A stretch of 42,683 bases of DNA from Parabacteroides sp. (GTDB lineage Bacteria; Bacteroidota; Bacteroidia; Bacteroidales; Tannerellaceae): contig JALFJR010000063.1 of NCBI GenBank assembly GCA_022775005.1, positions 1 through 42,683 of the forward strand, read 5' to 3'. How positions within the stretch are numbered: position 1 is the stretch's first letter; each line of letters starts with the position of its first letter. The notes under the pieces were generated by a model. It was not told the origin of the DNA. It worked only from the letters and a program-made list of their open reading frames with translations, and did no database searches. Position numbers and translations under genes: made by a program. Positions 6,986 through 16,410 of the stretch are shown here, piece by piece.

Positions 6986-8536
6986 TTATTTCGGATTGAG
7001 GGTAATGAAGGGAATCAACATCTCCTCCATCGAGATACCGCCATGCTGAAAGGTATTGCGATAGTAAGAGACGTAATAGTTATAGTTATTGGGATAGGCG
7101 AAGAAATCCTCTCCCGTGGCAAAGATGTACTTCGAGCTCAGATTAGGCGCCGGCAATCCCACCTTCTGCGGCTCACGAATCTCGAAGACCTCCTTGGGGT
7201 TGTAATTGAGGTTCTTGCCTAACTTATAACGTAAGTTGGTATTGGTGTTCTTATCTCCCACCACTTTCAACGGATCATTAACTCGCATCGTGCCATGATC
7301 GGTTGTCAAGATCACCTTGCCACCCCGCTGCGCAATGCGCTTGAACAACTCCAAAGTCGTTGAGTGCTGAAACCAAGAGCGGGTCAAGCTACGATAGGCA
7401 GCTTCGCTCTGCGCCAGCTCGCGAATCATCTTGCTCTCCGTACGAGCGTGCGACAACATATCCACAAAGTTCAGCACGATTACATTCAGCTGATTGCGCA
7501 TCAAAGAGGGAATCATGCCCAACAACTTCTCGCCATACAGGGAGTCGTGCACCTTATTATAAGAGAATATGTAATTTTTGCGAAAACGATTGATCTGTGT
7601 CTGGATCAGTGGGGCCTCGTTGAGGTTCTTCCCCTCCTCGCTCTCCTCGTCCACCCACAAATCGGGAAACAGTTGCTCGATCTGCAACGGCATCAACCCG
7701 GAGAAGATGGCATTACGCGCATATTGCGTAGCAGTCGGGAGGATGCTATAATAAAGATTCTCATCAAAGGTAAAGTATTCAGCCAACAGGTCTTTCACCA
7801 CTCGCCACTGATCCAAGCGGAAGTTATCGATCAAGACAAAAAAGATCTTCTCCTCCTGATCAAGCAAAGGGAAAATGCGCTTCTTGAAAAGATCCGGACT
7901 CATCAGCGGACGATTCTCCGGATGCTGAATCCAATCAACGTAATTGCGTTTGACAAACTTGGCGAACGCATGATTGGCCTCCTGTTTTTGCATCCGTAAC
8001 ATATCGGTCATTGCCACCTGGCTGTTCTCTAACTCCAGCTCCCAATAGACCAATTTCTTATAAACCTCCATCCAGTCTTCGGTGGTCAAAGAGTCGTTGA
8101 TCTGCATGCCGATACGTCCGAACTCCTGCTGGTAACCGACGGTAGTGGTCTCGGAGATAATGACATTCTTATGTACGTTTTTCTTGATGGACAGCAGCAG
8201 TTGATTGGGATTGACCGGCTTGATGAGGTAATCGGCGATCTTGTTGCCAATCGCTTGGTTCATGATGCTCTCCTCCTCGCTCTTTGTCACCATCACCACA
8301 GGCACATTCGGGTCGATCTCTTTGATCAACGAAAGGGTCTCCAGGCCTGTCAAGCCGGGCATATTCTCATCCAGGAAGATGATGTCAAACGACTGCTCCT
8401 TGCAGCAGTCGATCGCATCCTGTCCACTGACTACAGGCACCACCTCGTAGCCCTTATCTTGCAAAAAAAGGATATGCGGTTTCAAGAGGTCGATCTCATC
8501 ATCCGCCCAAAGTACCTTATCAATCTTTACTGCCAT
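6986..8536 (-). CDS. porX: PorX-type response regulator with alkaline-phosphatase-like output domain
   Basis: A 516-aa orphan response regulator. Residues 1-125 are a receiver domain: acidic pair Asp12-Asp13 ([10 protein letters not shown]), phospho-acceptor Asp56 ([10 protein letters not shown]), conserved threonine in [10 protein letters not shown] and lysine in YLIKPV. After a helical linker, the rest is an alkaline-phosphatase/PglZ-type domain with metal-site motifs [18 protein letters not shown]-type IPTATQ region (written SILPTATQY here) and LTTDHGTM. In Porphyromonas and Flavobacterium PorX pairs with the sensor PorY, acts with an ECF sigma factor to control type IX secretion genes, and hydrolyses oligonucleotides. 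Catalytic residues look intact. PorX homologues also occur where type IX secretion is reduced, so its target here is not proved. First gene of the tsaE operon. Confidence 0.93.
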   Translation of the reverse strand: MAVKIDKVLWADDEIDLLKPHILFLQDKGYEVVPVVSGQDAIDCCKEQSFDIIFLDENMPGLTGLETLSLIKEIDPNVPVVMVTKSEEESIMNQAIGNKIADYLIKPVNPNQLLLSIKKNVHKNVIISETTTVGYQQEFGRIGMQINDSLTTEDWMEVYKKLVYWELELENSQVAMTDMLRMQKQEANHAFAKFVKRNYVDWIQHPENRPLMSPDLFKKRIFPLLDQEEKIFFVLIDNFRLDQWRVVKDLLAEYFTFDENLYYSILPTATQYARNAIFSGLMPLQIEQLFPDLWVDEESEEGKNLNEAPLIQTQINRFRKNYIFSYNKVHDSLYGEKLLGMIPSLMRNQLNVIVLNFVDMLSHARTESKMIRELAQSEAAYRSLTRSWFQHSTTLELFKRIAQRGGKVILTTDHGTMRVNDPLKVVGDKNTNTNLRYKLGKNLNYNPKEVFEIREPQKVGLPAPNLSSKYIFATGEDFFAYPNNYNYYVSYYRNTFQHGGISMEEMLIPFITLNPK

Positions 8537-8653
8537 TCCTTGCTCGTTTTTCTTTTATATTGCTCTTTTCCTTATAAACAACGTAGCGAGGATTTGTTTC
8601 GTATAAGATCAATCGTTAACACTCCTTTCATGTAGGCCGTAGGCATCCGCAGG

Positions 8654-9241
8654 TCAACGATTTCGCTTAATCAGATTCATGAACTCCTCGCGTGTTTTCG
8701 CCTGCTGAAAGAAGCCCGTAAAATCGGAGGTCGTAGTTAAGGAATTCTGTTTCTCCACGCCTCGCATCTGCATACACATGTGCTGTGCCTCAATCACCAC
8801 CATCACACCCAGGGGATCGAGCGTCTTCTGGATGCAGTCCTTTATCTGCATGGTCAAACGCTCCTGAATCTGCAAACGACGTGCGAAAATATCCACCACC
8901 CGAGGGATCTTGCTCAACCCCGTGATGTATTTCTTTGGGATATAAGCTACGTGCGCCTTGCCAAAGAAGGGCAGCATGTGATGCTCACAGAGCGAGAAGA
9001 AGTCAATGTCTTTTACGATCACCATCTGCTTATAATCCTCCTCTTGGAACATCGCAGAACGCAACACCGCTTCGGGATCCTCGTGATAACCCTTGGTCAA
9101 GAATTGCATGGCTTTAGCCACACGATCAGGTGTCTTCACCAAACCCTCACGGTTTGCATCCTCACCCAACAATCCTAAAATATCCTTATAATGCGACGCC
9201 AACAACTGACGTGCCTGCAGCATCTCTTCGTTTACTTCCAT
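8654..9241 (-). CDS. folE: GTP cyclohydrolase I
   Basis: A 195-aa enzyme that converts GTP to dihydroneopterin triphosphate, the first step of folate (tetrahydropterin) synthesis. The zinc and active-site motifs are present: [18 protein letters not shown] with the zinc cysteine and histidine, [17 protein letters not shown], and the second zinc cysteine in [11 protein letters not shown]. Length is typical of type IA enzymes. It follows the SPOR protein gene by 4 bp on the same strand and ends a run of minus-strand genes beginning with the M23 peptidase or DUF1599 gene. The folate partner folP is 23 kb away in this window. Confidence 0.96.
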   Translation of the reverse strand: MEVNEEMLQARQLLASHYKDILGLLGEDANREGLVKTPDRVAKAMQFLTKGYHEDPEAVLRSAMFQEEDYKQMVIVKDIDFFSLCEHHMLPFFGKAHVAYIPKKYITGLSKIPRVVDIFARRLQIQERLTMQIKDCIQKTLDPLGVMVVIEAQHMCMQMRGVEKQNSLTTTSDFTGFFQQAKTREEFMNLIKRNR

Positions 9242-9245
9242 TCTC

Positions 9246-9740
9246 TTACTCTTCGTTTAGGGGTATTTTTATCTCTTCGCGCACGATATACATCTCCTTA
9301 CCATATTTCGGGAAAGCGGCCATCAACTGCCGCATCATGTGATAGGCCTCTTCATGAGAGCGGAAATCGCCTACACGCAATTTCCAGAAAGGGGCGTTGT
9401 AGGAAACGTAAGTAGGCACGTCGGGAAACAGCTCCTTTATCTCTTTTTCCTTGCTGAACGCTTCATCTTTAGAGGCACGCTGATTATTCCCTGAGAACAC
9501 CTGCGTACGATAGCCCTGTATCTTCAGATAGGTCACGCAGTCTGTCGTCTCCACATCAGCACCCGCCATACGCTCACCAACCATCCGTTCTATCGCAGCA
9601 GATTGATGCACAACCACCTCTCCTTCGCCCACACCATGCCGACTCAGCGCATCAAAAATAGTAGATCGGCTGGCCTGTCCCCATAGAGCGCTCGTGAAGC
9701 ATAGGCAAAAAAGAAAAAAGATACAAGGAAATCTCTTCAT
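9246..9740 (-). CDS. Secreted SPOR-domain protein
   Basis: A 164-aa protein starting [15 protein letters not shown], a signal peptide that ends near residue 22 (ALWGQ). The C-terminal ~85 residues are a SPOR domain: [16 protein letters not shown], then [18 protein letters not shown] and a closing helix-strand. SPOR domains bind glycan strands of peptidoglycan lacking stem peptides, often at the division site. I chose the internal ATG because it begins the signal peptide; the longer frame from 9785 adds a non-signal stretch. It sits between tpiA and folE, an order I know from other Bacteroidales. Confidence 0.85.
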   Translation of the reverse strand: MKRFPCIFFLFCLCFTSALWGQASRSTIFDALSRHGVGEGEVVVHQSAAIERMVGERMAGADVETTDCVTYLKIQGYRTQVFSGNNQRASKDEAFSKEKEIKELFPDVPTYVSYNAPFWKLRVGDFRSHEEAYHMMRQLMAAFPKYGKEMYIVREEIKIPLNEE

Positions 9741-9815
9741 GTCTGAATCTGTTTTTTTAATCAAAGGGAATGCGCCTATGGGCACATTCCCTTCTATTTT
9801 GTGTTCAATAACAAA

Positions 9816-10577
9816 TTACTTATCGAAAGCCTCGATGATCGGCATGAACTTCTCGACAGCCAAAGATGCGCCACCGATCAAACCACCATCCACGTTCGGC
9901 TTAGCGAACAACTCCTTTGCATTGCCACCGTTACAGCTACCACCATAAAGGATCGTGCAGTTCTCAGCTACCTCGTTGCCATACTTAGCAGCCAACGTAG
10001 CGCGGATGTGTGCGTGGATCTCCTCAGCCTGATCAGCTGTAGCCGTCTTTCCTGTACCGATAGCCCAAACCGGCTCGTAAGCCAAGATGATCTTACCGAA
10101 GTCCTCAGCAGAGAGGTTGAACAAAGAGCCCTCGATCTGTGCATCAACTACCTCAAAGTGCTTGCCAGCCTCACGCTCAGCCAAAACCTCACCGATGCAG
10201 AAGATCGGAGTCAAACCGTTAGCCAAAGCCAACTCTACCTTTGTCTTCAAGATCTCCGGAGTCTCATGATAGTAAGCACGACGCTCAGAGTGACCTAAGA
10301 TCACATACTTTGCACCCGTTGAAGCTACCATAGCGGCAGAAACCTCACCCGTGAAAGCACCCTTCTCCTTGTCTGCGCAGTTCTCAGCAGCTACGCCAAT
10401 CTTATTTGTATCAATCGCGGCAGCTACACTTGCCAAGTGAGTGAACGGAGTACCGATGATCACATCGCAATTCGTAGTCTTATCCTTCAATGCCTCGTTC
10501 AAGCCTGTTGCCAAAGCCAAACCCTCAGCCAGGGTGGTGTTCATTTTCCAGTTTCCTGCAACAATATTCTTTCTCAT
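9816..10577 (-). CDS. tpiA: Triosephosphate isomerase
   Basis: A 253-aa cytoplasmic glycolytic enzyme interconverting dihydroxyacetone phosphate and glyceraldehyde 3-phosphate. It shows GNWKMNTT at the N-terminus (catalytic lysine and asparagine), the catalytic histidine in [15 protein letters not shown], the catalytic glutamate in [14 protein letters not shown], and the phosphate-binding [11 protein letters not shown] and GGLIGGASL. Length is standard. It follows the BT_3928-type gene by 32 bp and precedes the SPOR gene, consistent with an operon. Confidence 0.97.
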   Translation of the reverse strand: MRKNIVAGNWKMNTTLAEGLALATGLNEALKDKTTNCDVIIGTPFTHLASVAAAIDTNKIGVAAENCADKEKGAFTGEVSAAMVASTGAKYVILGHSERRAYYHETPEILKTKVELALANGLTPIFCIGEVLAEREAGKHFEVVDAQIEGSLFNLSAEDFGKIILAYEPVWAIGTGKTATADQAEEIHAHIRATLAAKYGNEVAENCTILYGGSCNGGNAKELFAKPNVDGGLIGGASLAVEKFMPIIEAFDK

Positions 10578-10609
10578 AACTTAATAATTTAAATATATAA
10601 ATACAATAA

Positions 10610-11908
10610 CTATTCAGTCTCTTTGCCTTCAGCCTGTTCACGCTTCTTGCGGCGGATTCGATGACGCAACAGGTCATACAGCCAAATCAGCGACAAAGGT
10701 ACGGTAAAAGTCAATAAGTTGGTTATAAGTCGCCCCTCTTCTTGCGCTTTCAAGTCTCGATTTTCATCCAAATAAGAGGTGATCACCTCCGGCCATTGCT
10801 CCTCCCCCGGAATGTCATTACTATGCCATTTCATCCAAATCGTGCCTTGTTGAAGCAATAAAAGTCCGGGATTAGACCGGATTATGGTCTTCAACAACGT
10901 GTCATCAGCCCGTAAATAGGGATACTCCGCTCCGGTCTGCTCCTCCCACTCCGCAATTTCCTCTTCCGAGGAGGCAGTCACGCAATAAAAACCTATATTA
11001 TGCTCCAAACTGTAATCATAGGCATTATTGATCTCATCAATATGCTCATCATCAGCCTCTGCCAAATGAGGAGCAATCAATAACAATAGTGGCCGCGGAT
11101 CGTCCAACAATTGATCGGTCACCTCCTCACCCATCTGATCGTGAATCACGAAATCATGAATCGGAGGCACATATCCCTGCTTCAAAAGTTCAGTGCGTGA
11201 CTCCACAAAAGTCCAGGTACTGTCACCAGCGGGTGCATCCTCCAAACCAAACTCTTTTCGCACTCCCTCTTTCTCATAAATAAAGGAATAGCGATACTCG
11301 TCCTGAGGCGCATCCTCGGGGATCGTCCGCTCCGCTTGGATATTCACCCCAATTTTGTAAGGACGAAAATCCAATATCGGCAGATGCGTATAGTTCTGAT
11401 AGGCAAAACCACAAATGAAGAGATAAGACCAGAGTGGTACAAACCAATAAGCATAACGGGAAAAACCTCGCAGCATCCGTTGATTGTGACGCCAAAGGTA
11501 GCAAGCTGCCGCTAAAAGAATGACATTTTTAAAGAAAGTCTGCCAATTAGTAAGCAACAACGCATCCCCAAAACAACCACAATCCGACACCGGATCAAAC
11601 AGCGCTAAATAGAGTGTCAATGGAGTCATGAAGCCCATCATCAAAAGCGTTAGCCATGAGGCATAACGCCGATAGACACCCGATAGCAGGGTAGCGCCTA
11701 ACGCAAACTCAAAAGCCGAGAGGTTAAAAGCAAGAAAGAGTGAAAGCTCCTTCAATGAGTCTAAACCAAAAGCGACAAGGTAATCGGCAATCTTGATCGC
11801 ACCTCCTTGGGGATCCACAGCCTTGGCCGCTCCCGAAAAGACAAATACTGCCCCTAACAATAAGCGGCAGGCCTCAACGAGAATTTTAGATAAGGATTGA
11901 CGGTTCAT
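10610..11908 (-). CDS. DoxX-type membrane protein, BT_3928 family
   Basis: A 432-aa membrane protein. The first ~140 residues hold four hydrophobic segments of the DoxX/MauE type (LLLGAVFVFSGAAKAVDPQG is characteristic, as is the paired-cysteine DPVSDCGCFGDALLLTNWQT). A fifth helix (residues about 150-170) leads to a periplasmic region with a thioredoxin-like flavour (FYCVTASSEEEIAEWEEQTG), and a last membrane helix near residue 400 precedes a basic tail. The CGC pair may take part in thiol redox chemistry, as in MauE relatives; that is inference. It lies between the DUF1599 gene (6 bp away) and tpiA, the order usual for this family. Confidence 0.85.
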   Translation of the reverse strand: MNRQSLSKILVEACRLLLGAVFVFSGAAKAVDPQGGAIKIADYLVAFGLDSLKELSLFLAFNLSAFEFALGATLLSGVYRRYASWLTLLMMGFMTPLTLYLALFDPVSDCGCFGDALLLTNWQTFFKNVILLAAACYLWRHNQRMLRGFSRYAYWFVPLWSYLFICGFAYQNYTHLPILDFRPYKIGVNIQAERTIPEDAPQDEYRYSFIYEKEGVRKEFGLEDAPAGDSTWTFVESRTELLKQGYVPPIHDFVIHDQMGEEVTDQLLDDPRPLLLLIAPHLAEADDEHIDEINNAYDYSLEHNIGFYCVTASSEEEIAEWEEQTGAEYPYLRADDTLLKTIIRSNPGLLLLQQGTIWMKWHSNDIPGEEQWPEVITSYLDENRDLKAQEEGRLITNLLTFTVPLSLIWLYDLLRHRIRRKKREQAEGKETE

Positions 11909-11914
11909 GTGGAA

Positions 11915-12484
11915 TTAGGCTTCGCCAAACTCTAACTTAATCAGTCCAAAAAGCGCATAATTGATCATGTCCATGTAGTTGGCATCTATTCCTTCCGAAA
12001 CCAACGTCTGACCATCATGGCTCTCGATCTGCTTCGTGCGAAAAAGCTTCATCAGAATCAGATCCGTATAAGAACTGATCCGCATCAATCGCCAAGCCTC
12101 GTCATAATCATGATTCTTGGCATACATCAGCTCTTTCGTTTGAGTCATATACTGATCGTACAACGCCAACGCCTCGTTTTCTGAAAGATCGGCCTTCTCC
12201 GAGAAACCCAACGCCAACTGGATCAAACCAATCACGCCATAATTCACAATACCGATAAACTCCGGACGAATGCCCTCACCCACTAAACTGACACCTTTGA
12301 TCTCCAAACTTCGGATACGATTGGCTTTGATAAAGATCTGGTCAGTCACCGACTGCGGACGCATAATCCGCCACGAGGCCCCATAATCCTTCAACTTCTT
12401 CGCAAACAGGTCACGGCAAATAGCAATTACCTGTTCGAATTGCTCCTTTGTGGTGGTCATATCCCGCCCAACAGTATCCTTCAT
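11915..12484 (-). CDS. DUF1599 domain protein
   Basis: A protein of about 189 aa with two copies of a repeat. Copy one has CRDLFAKKLKDYGASWRIMR then KANRIRSLEIKG and GIVNYGVIGLIQLALG; copy two has ELMYAKNHDYDEAWRLMR, MKLFRTKQIE and MINYALFGLIKLEFG. This is the DUF1599 pattern, a helical nucleotide-pyrophosphatase-like fold (D-Y-x-x-x-W and NY motifs), but no activity is established to my knowledge. Starts at 12490, 12484 or 12460 are all possible; I took MKDTVGRD because family members usually begin close to it. Same strand and tight spacing with the BT_3928 gene. Confidence 0.85.
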   Translation of the reverse strand: MKDTVGRDMTTTKEQFEQVIAICRDLFAKKLKDYGASWRIMRPQSVTDQIFIKANRIRSLEIKGVSLVGEGIRPEFIGIVNYGVIGLIQLALGFSEKADLSENEALALYDQYMTQTKELMYAKNHDYDEAWRLMRISSYTDLILMKLFRTKQIESHDGQTLVSEGIDANYMDMINYALFGLIKLEFGEA

Positions 12485-12502
12485 ACACATGCCTTTTGTC
12501 GT

Positions 12503-13756
12503 TTATGAGCAACGGAGCGAACGGCCCAATCGAAGCACCGTCGTCTTTGTGATGCCATTTAACTCACAAAGCTTCTGTACAGTCGTACCATAACGCTTCG
12601 CGATCGCACCTAATGTATCACCTGACTTGATTCTATGATAAACAGGAGCCGAGCCGTCCTGAATTATGGTTGCGGCCGTTTGTGGCAAAGAGGCCGCAGC
12701 AGAGGCATCCGCCTTCACAGTGATGGCTTTCTTTGCAGCAGCCTTTGTTGCTGGTTTCGCTGTTGAAGCAGCAGCCTTCTTCGTGGAGCTTGCCTCTACC
12801 CCGGCACTGCATCGGATGGATTGACCGATACGCAACGTAGAGGTGCTCTTCAAACCATTCAAGCGACAAAGCTCATTCACGGTCATGCCATACATGCGGG
12901 CGATTTTGCCTAACGTATCACCCGACTTCACCCGGTGATAGACCATCTGGTTATTCGAAGAGGTGTAGATATTGCTCTTCCTTCCGTTGATCTTCACGTT
13001 ACGGAAAACGAAAATATCTTGACGAGGCACGCTATTCTCAAAATCAATAATCTCAGCGGGATTAATGGCTTGCCCCAAGAAACGGGTTTCAAAATGGAGG
13101 TGCGATCCGGTGGAACGTCCGGTATTACCTCCCAATCCAATCGGCTGACCTGCCTTCACGATCTCATCCCGCTCTACCAAGAACTTGGAAAGATGCCCAT
13201 AAACCGTCTCCAAGCCATTCGGGTGACGCACAACCAAATAATAGCCATAGCCCCGGCGCTCGAAATTCCGAATACGGATTTTACCGGAGAAAGCCGCACG
13301 GATCGTATCACCTTTCTGCACCTTCAAGTCAATACCTCGGTGCATCCGGCGGCGGCGAGGGCCATATTTAGAAGTGACATAAGTCATCGTGTCTAACGGA
13401 AGCACGAATGTGGAGCAGTCGATGCGGCAAGAATCTGGCATATCAATCTTTTTACCACGGAAAGGATCGACCCAATCATTCGACCATTCGCCATAAAGCT
13501 CGTCTGCGGGAAACTCCAGATCTTCCATTGCCTCTAATTCCTCCAGTTCATTCATCTCAATCAACTTATCGGTCATGTCTTTCTTGAAACCGACACGGTC
13601 GGCCATCAGTTCAGACACACGCTGATGCATTAATTGATGGGAGGGTTGAGTTTCTTCGGAAGCAGGGGGCGTAACAATCTTAACGGGGCGTTTAGCGTCC
13701 GCAGTGGCCACCAACACAGCCGCGCAACAAGCGAATAAGAATGCTTTTATATTCAT
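12503..13756 (-). CDS. Secreted M23 metallopeptidase with two LysM domains
   Basis: A 417-aa cell-wall endopeptidase. Signal peptide: MNIKAFLFACCAAVLVATADA. The M23 (LytM/lysostaphin) domain lies in the middle: YGPRRRRMHRGIDLKVQKGD has the zinc histidine and aspartate, and TGRSTGSHLHFETR carries the HxH pair. Two LysM modules follow (YHRVKSGDTLGKIARMYGMT and YHRIKSGDTLGAIAKRYGTT), separated by an Ala/Lys/Thr-rich linker. All zinc ligands are present, so it should be active, cutting peptidoglycan cross-links in the periplasm. I chose the internal ATG because the longer frame (to 13987) would put 77 residues before the signal peptide. Confidence 0.92.
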   Translation of the reverse strand: MNIKAFLFACCAAVLVATADAKRPVKIVTPPASEETQPSHQLMHQRVSELMADRVGFKKDMTDKLIEMNELEELEAMEDLEFPADELYGEWSNDWVDPFRGKKIDMPDSCRIDCSTFVLPLDTMTYVTSKYGPRRRRMHRGIDLKVQKGDTIRAAFSGKIRIRNFERRGYGYYLVVRHPNGLETVYGHLSKFLVERDEIVKAGQPIGLGGNTGRSTGSHLHFETRFLGQAINPAEIIDFENSVPRQDIFVFRNVKINGRKSNIYTSSNNQMVYHRVKSGDTLGKIARMYGMTVNELCRLNGLKSTSTLRIGQSIRCSAGVEASSTKKAAASTAKPATKAAAKKAITVKADASAAASLPQTAATIIQDGSAPVYHRIKSGDTLGAIAKRYGTTVQKLCELNGITKTTVLRLGRSLRCS

Positions 13757-13968
13757 TTTGCCAGATGATTTCGTATTTCTAAAATATTGTGCTTTTGGCA
13801 ACGCAAGGCATCTCTGCCTGATTGTCAGATGGTCAAAGGTCGACATTTTGAGAAATCCAGCCAAATTCACAAACAAAAAAAACGCGAAACGAATCCGAAC
13901 GAAAGCAAAAATAGGATCGTAACTTTTTATAAAACAAAGAAATAAAGCGAAACATGTTTCACAACATA

Positions 13969-16065
13969 TTAACTGATTAGGCTCCAATCTTTCTTCTTGG
14001 CAAACAGCGTTTTCAGCCTTTCGCTCAATATCCGGTGCTCCTCGTTCAATAAATCGGGATCTTTGTCAAGCACTTCCATCGCTTGCTCACGGGCATATTG
14101 CAGGATCTGGCCATCGGCTGCCAAATTGGCAATCTTCAGGTCCAATCCCTCGCCACTCTGCCGTGTTCCCTCCAAATCGCCATGTCCCCGAAGACGCAAA
14201 TCCTCCTCAGCGATCTTAAAGCCGTCGTTGCTGTTTACCATGATCTCCAAACGCTTTCTCGTGTCGTTACTCAATTTATACGACGAGACCAAAATGCAAT
14301 AAGACTGCTCCGCGCCTCGACCGACGCGCCCTCGCAACTGATGCAACTGCGAAAGGCCAAACCGCTCCGCGCTCTCAATCACCATCACTGAGGCATTGGG
14401 CACATTCACGCCCACCTCAATCACGGTGGTAGCCAACAGGATTTGTGCCTCACCACTGACAAACTTCTGCATCTCCCGCTCCTTATCCACTGCTTTCATA
14501 CGGCCATGCACCATGCAAACTGTATATTCTGCGAATACCTCCTTAAACGTCTCGAAGCCAGCCTCCAAATCTTTATAATCCAACTTCTCATTGCCCTCGA
14601 TCAACGGATAGACCACATAAACCTGCCGCCCTTTCTGGATCTCCGACCGCAGAAAGGCATACAGCTCAGCTTTCTTATTGTCATAACGATGCAGTGTGCG
14701 GACAGGTTTCCGTCCGGGGGGCAACTCATCAATGACAGAGACATCCAGATCGCCATAGAGTGTCATCGCCAACGTGCGCGGGATGGGGGTAGCCGTCATC
14801 ACCAATACATGGGGAGGCTCCGTATTTTTCGTCCACAACTTGGCTCGCTGCTCCACTCCGAAACGATGCTGCTCATCGATAATCGCCAATCCTAACGTAT
14901 GAAATTGCACTGATTCCTCAATCAACGCATGCGTACCGATCACGATCTGGATCTCCCCCTCCGCAATCGCCGGAAGCAACCGCTCCCGCTCTTTTTTGCG
15001 GGTAGATCCCGTGAGCAACGCCACCTTCACCTCCATGCCTTGCAGGAAATGGCAGATTGTCGCATAGTGCTGAGCCGCCAGAATCTCCGTCGGAGCCATC
15101 AAGCAGGCTTGGCAATGATTATCAAGCGCCAACAGCATCGAGAGCAAACCCACCAAGGTCTTCCCACTGCCTACGTCGCCCTGCAACAGCCGATTCATCT
15201 GTCGTCCACTGCCCATATCAGCCCGGATCTCACGCACCACCCGTTTCTGCGCATTGGTCAACGCAAAAGGCAGGTAGTCTTTATAAAAGGTATTGAAATA
15301 ATCCCCCACGGTCGGGAAAGGAATGCCCTGCAACTTCCGTTTCCGCAAGCCCGCGGTTCGCAGGATGTTCAATTGGATAAAGAATAGTTCGTCAAACTTC
15401 AAGCGCAACTGCGCCTTACGTAGCTTATCGATCGACTCCGGGAAGTGCACATTGCGGATCGCCTCCGTCATCGAGAGCATTCCGATGCGCCCCAACACAT
15501 CCGGCGAAAGGGTCTCCGGAAGCTGCCATTGCAGGGAGCTAAGCAAGGTATATTGCAGATTCTGGATCGCCCGTGAGGGAAGGAAAGCCTTCTTCATCCG
15601 CTCCGTCGTGTTGTAATAAGGGGTCAGTCCTTTTGCCACCTGATCGGCTTGATCGAGCGAGTCAATATCGGGATGTACAATATTATAGGTAGAACCAAAT
15701 GCGGTCGGCTTCCCGAAAACAATATATTCAGTATTTAATTTATACCGATCTTTCGTATAGGAGATACCTTTGAACCAGACTAAATCTATCACCCCGGTTC
15801 CATCGCTAAACTTACCGATCAGCCGTTTGGCACTCCCCTCGCCCACAATGTCGAACAGCACGATCTTGCCCTTCAGCTGGATAAACGGCATATTGCCCTC
15901 CACCTCATTCACTTTGTAGAAGCGGCTGCGGTCGATATATTTATACGGAAAATAGAACAGCAAATCCTCAAACGAGGAGATGCCCGCCTCTTTCTTCAGG
16001 ATCTCCGCCCGCTTGGGCCCGACCCCCGGTAAATACATGATCGATCGTTTATCTAAGTCCAACAT
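13969..16065 (-). CDS. recG: ATP-dependent DNA helicase RecG
   Basis: A 698-aa helicase that remodels stalled replication forks and Holliday junctions. The N-terminal wedge domain (about 1-240) starts MLDLDKRSIMYLPGVGPKRA; the helicase motifs follow: LLQGDVGSGKTLVGLL (Walker A), IIDEQHRFGVEQR (DEQH box), MTATPIPRTLAMTLYGD (motif III), and the C-terminal lobe with QLRGRVGRG and the RecG-specific EEDLRLRGHGDLEGTRQSG. Full length. The frame extends upstream to 16095, but that part overlaps the amidase remnant, so the ATG at 16065 is better. It ends convergently with nothing and is the last housekeeping gene before the accessory cassette. Confidence 0.96.
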   Translation of the reverse strand: MLDLDKRSIMYLPGVGPKRAEILKKEAGISSFEDLLFYFPYKYIDRSRFYKVNEVEGNMPFIQLKGKIVLFDIVGEGSAKRLIGKFSDGTGVIDLVWFKGISYTKDRYKLNTEYIVFGKPTAFGSTYNIVHPDIDSLDQADQVAKGLTPYYNTTERMKKAFLPSRAIQNLQYTLLSSLQWQLPETLSPDVLGRIGMLSMTEAIRNVHFPESIDKLRKAQLRLKFDELFFIQLNILRTAGLRKRKLQGIPFPTVGDYFNTFYKDYLPFALTNAQKRVVREIRADMGSGRQMNRLLQGDVGSGKTLVGLLSMLLALDNHCQACLMAPTEILAAQHYATICHFLQGMEVKVALLTGSTRKKERERLLPAIAEGEIQIVIGTHALIEESVQFHTLGLAIIDEQHRFGVEQRAKLWTKNTEPPHVLVMTATPIPRTLAMTLYGDLDVSVIDELPPGRKPVRTLHRYDNKKAELYAFLRSEIQKGRQVYVVYPLIEGNEKLDYKDLEAGFETFKEVFAEYTVCMVHGRMKAVDKEREMQKFVSGEAQILLATTVIEVGVNVPNASVMVIESAERFGLSQLHQLRGRVGRGAEQSYCILVSSYKLSNDTRKRLEIMVNSNDGFKIAEEDLRLRGHGDLEGTRQSGEGLDLKIANLAADGQILQYAREQAMEVLDKDPDLLNEEHRILSERLKTLFAKKKDWSLIS

Positions 16066-16078
16066 ATTCTCTTGCTCG

Positions 16079-16285
16079 CTAAGAAATTTTCTCACGGCGA
16101 AGATACAAACTTTTGCTTAAACGCTCAATCTCCTCATACTCCTTTCGGGCTTCGAAACAGGGACAGGCCTTGTGGATGGCGGGACTGAGCTGGAAATCTC
16201 AGTCGCAGCGGGTGGCACTGCAATGAATGACCAGGAGGCATACCCCCCGGTCATTCTGATAAAAACTACATCGCTTATCCATCAT
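16079..16285 (-). pseudogene. N-acetylmuramoyl-L-alanine amidase, internally deleted remnant
   Basis: The frame starts MMDKRCSFYQNDRGVCLLVI and reaches VIHCSATRCD, the hallmark first strand of the small T7-lysozyme-like amidases found in Bacteroidales cassettes. A TGA follows at once. After it, the same frame reads DFQLSPAIHKACPCFEARKE and then a short tail, which matches the last strand of such amidases (the KACPCF zinc-cysteine motif near the C-terminus). About 100 codons between the two are missing, so the catalytic core is lost. The start overlaps the smalltalk stop as TAATG, showing the original coupling. A 7-bp inverted repeat (16183-16204) marks the deletion joint. Confidence 0.7.
16183..16204. 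repeat. Inverted repeat at the amidase deletion joint
   Basis: GACTGAG (16183-16189) and CTCAGTC (16198-16204) flank an 8-base loop. The pair lies exactly where the two amidase ends meet and supplies the in-frame stop codon. It may be a trace of how the deletion formed. Confidence 0.5.
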
Positions 16286-16389
16286 TAGATACAAGCGCTA
16301 AGGCCCAATGCACCGGCGATGGCAGAGGCCACCGCAACAATCACTTTGAGGACTGTTCCCCATACTGACTTCTTCATAAACTGCTTCAT
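16285..16389 (-). CDS. Smalltalk protein
   Basis: A 34-aa peptide: basic start MKQFMKKSVWGTVLKVIVAV, then ASAIAGALGLSACI. It is a single hydrophobic helix with small residues in the second half, matching the family called smalltalk protein in Bacteroidetes, which regularly lies between an HU-like gene and an amidase gene. Both neighbours are present here. Its stop overlaps the amidase start (TAATG). The function is unknown; a holin-like or membrane-signalling role is a guess based on its amidase neighbour. Confidence 0.8.
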   Translation of the reverse strand: MKQFMKKSVWGTVLKVIVAVASAIAGALGLSACI

Positions 16390-16410
16390 TTTTAAACTGT
16401 TAAACATTCA

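Noticed and set aside
7364-8635. Two long plus-strand frames opposite porX
   Set aside because: Both are antisense to a clearly recognised gene and contain no recognisable domain or promoter.
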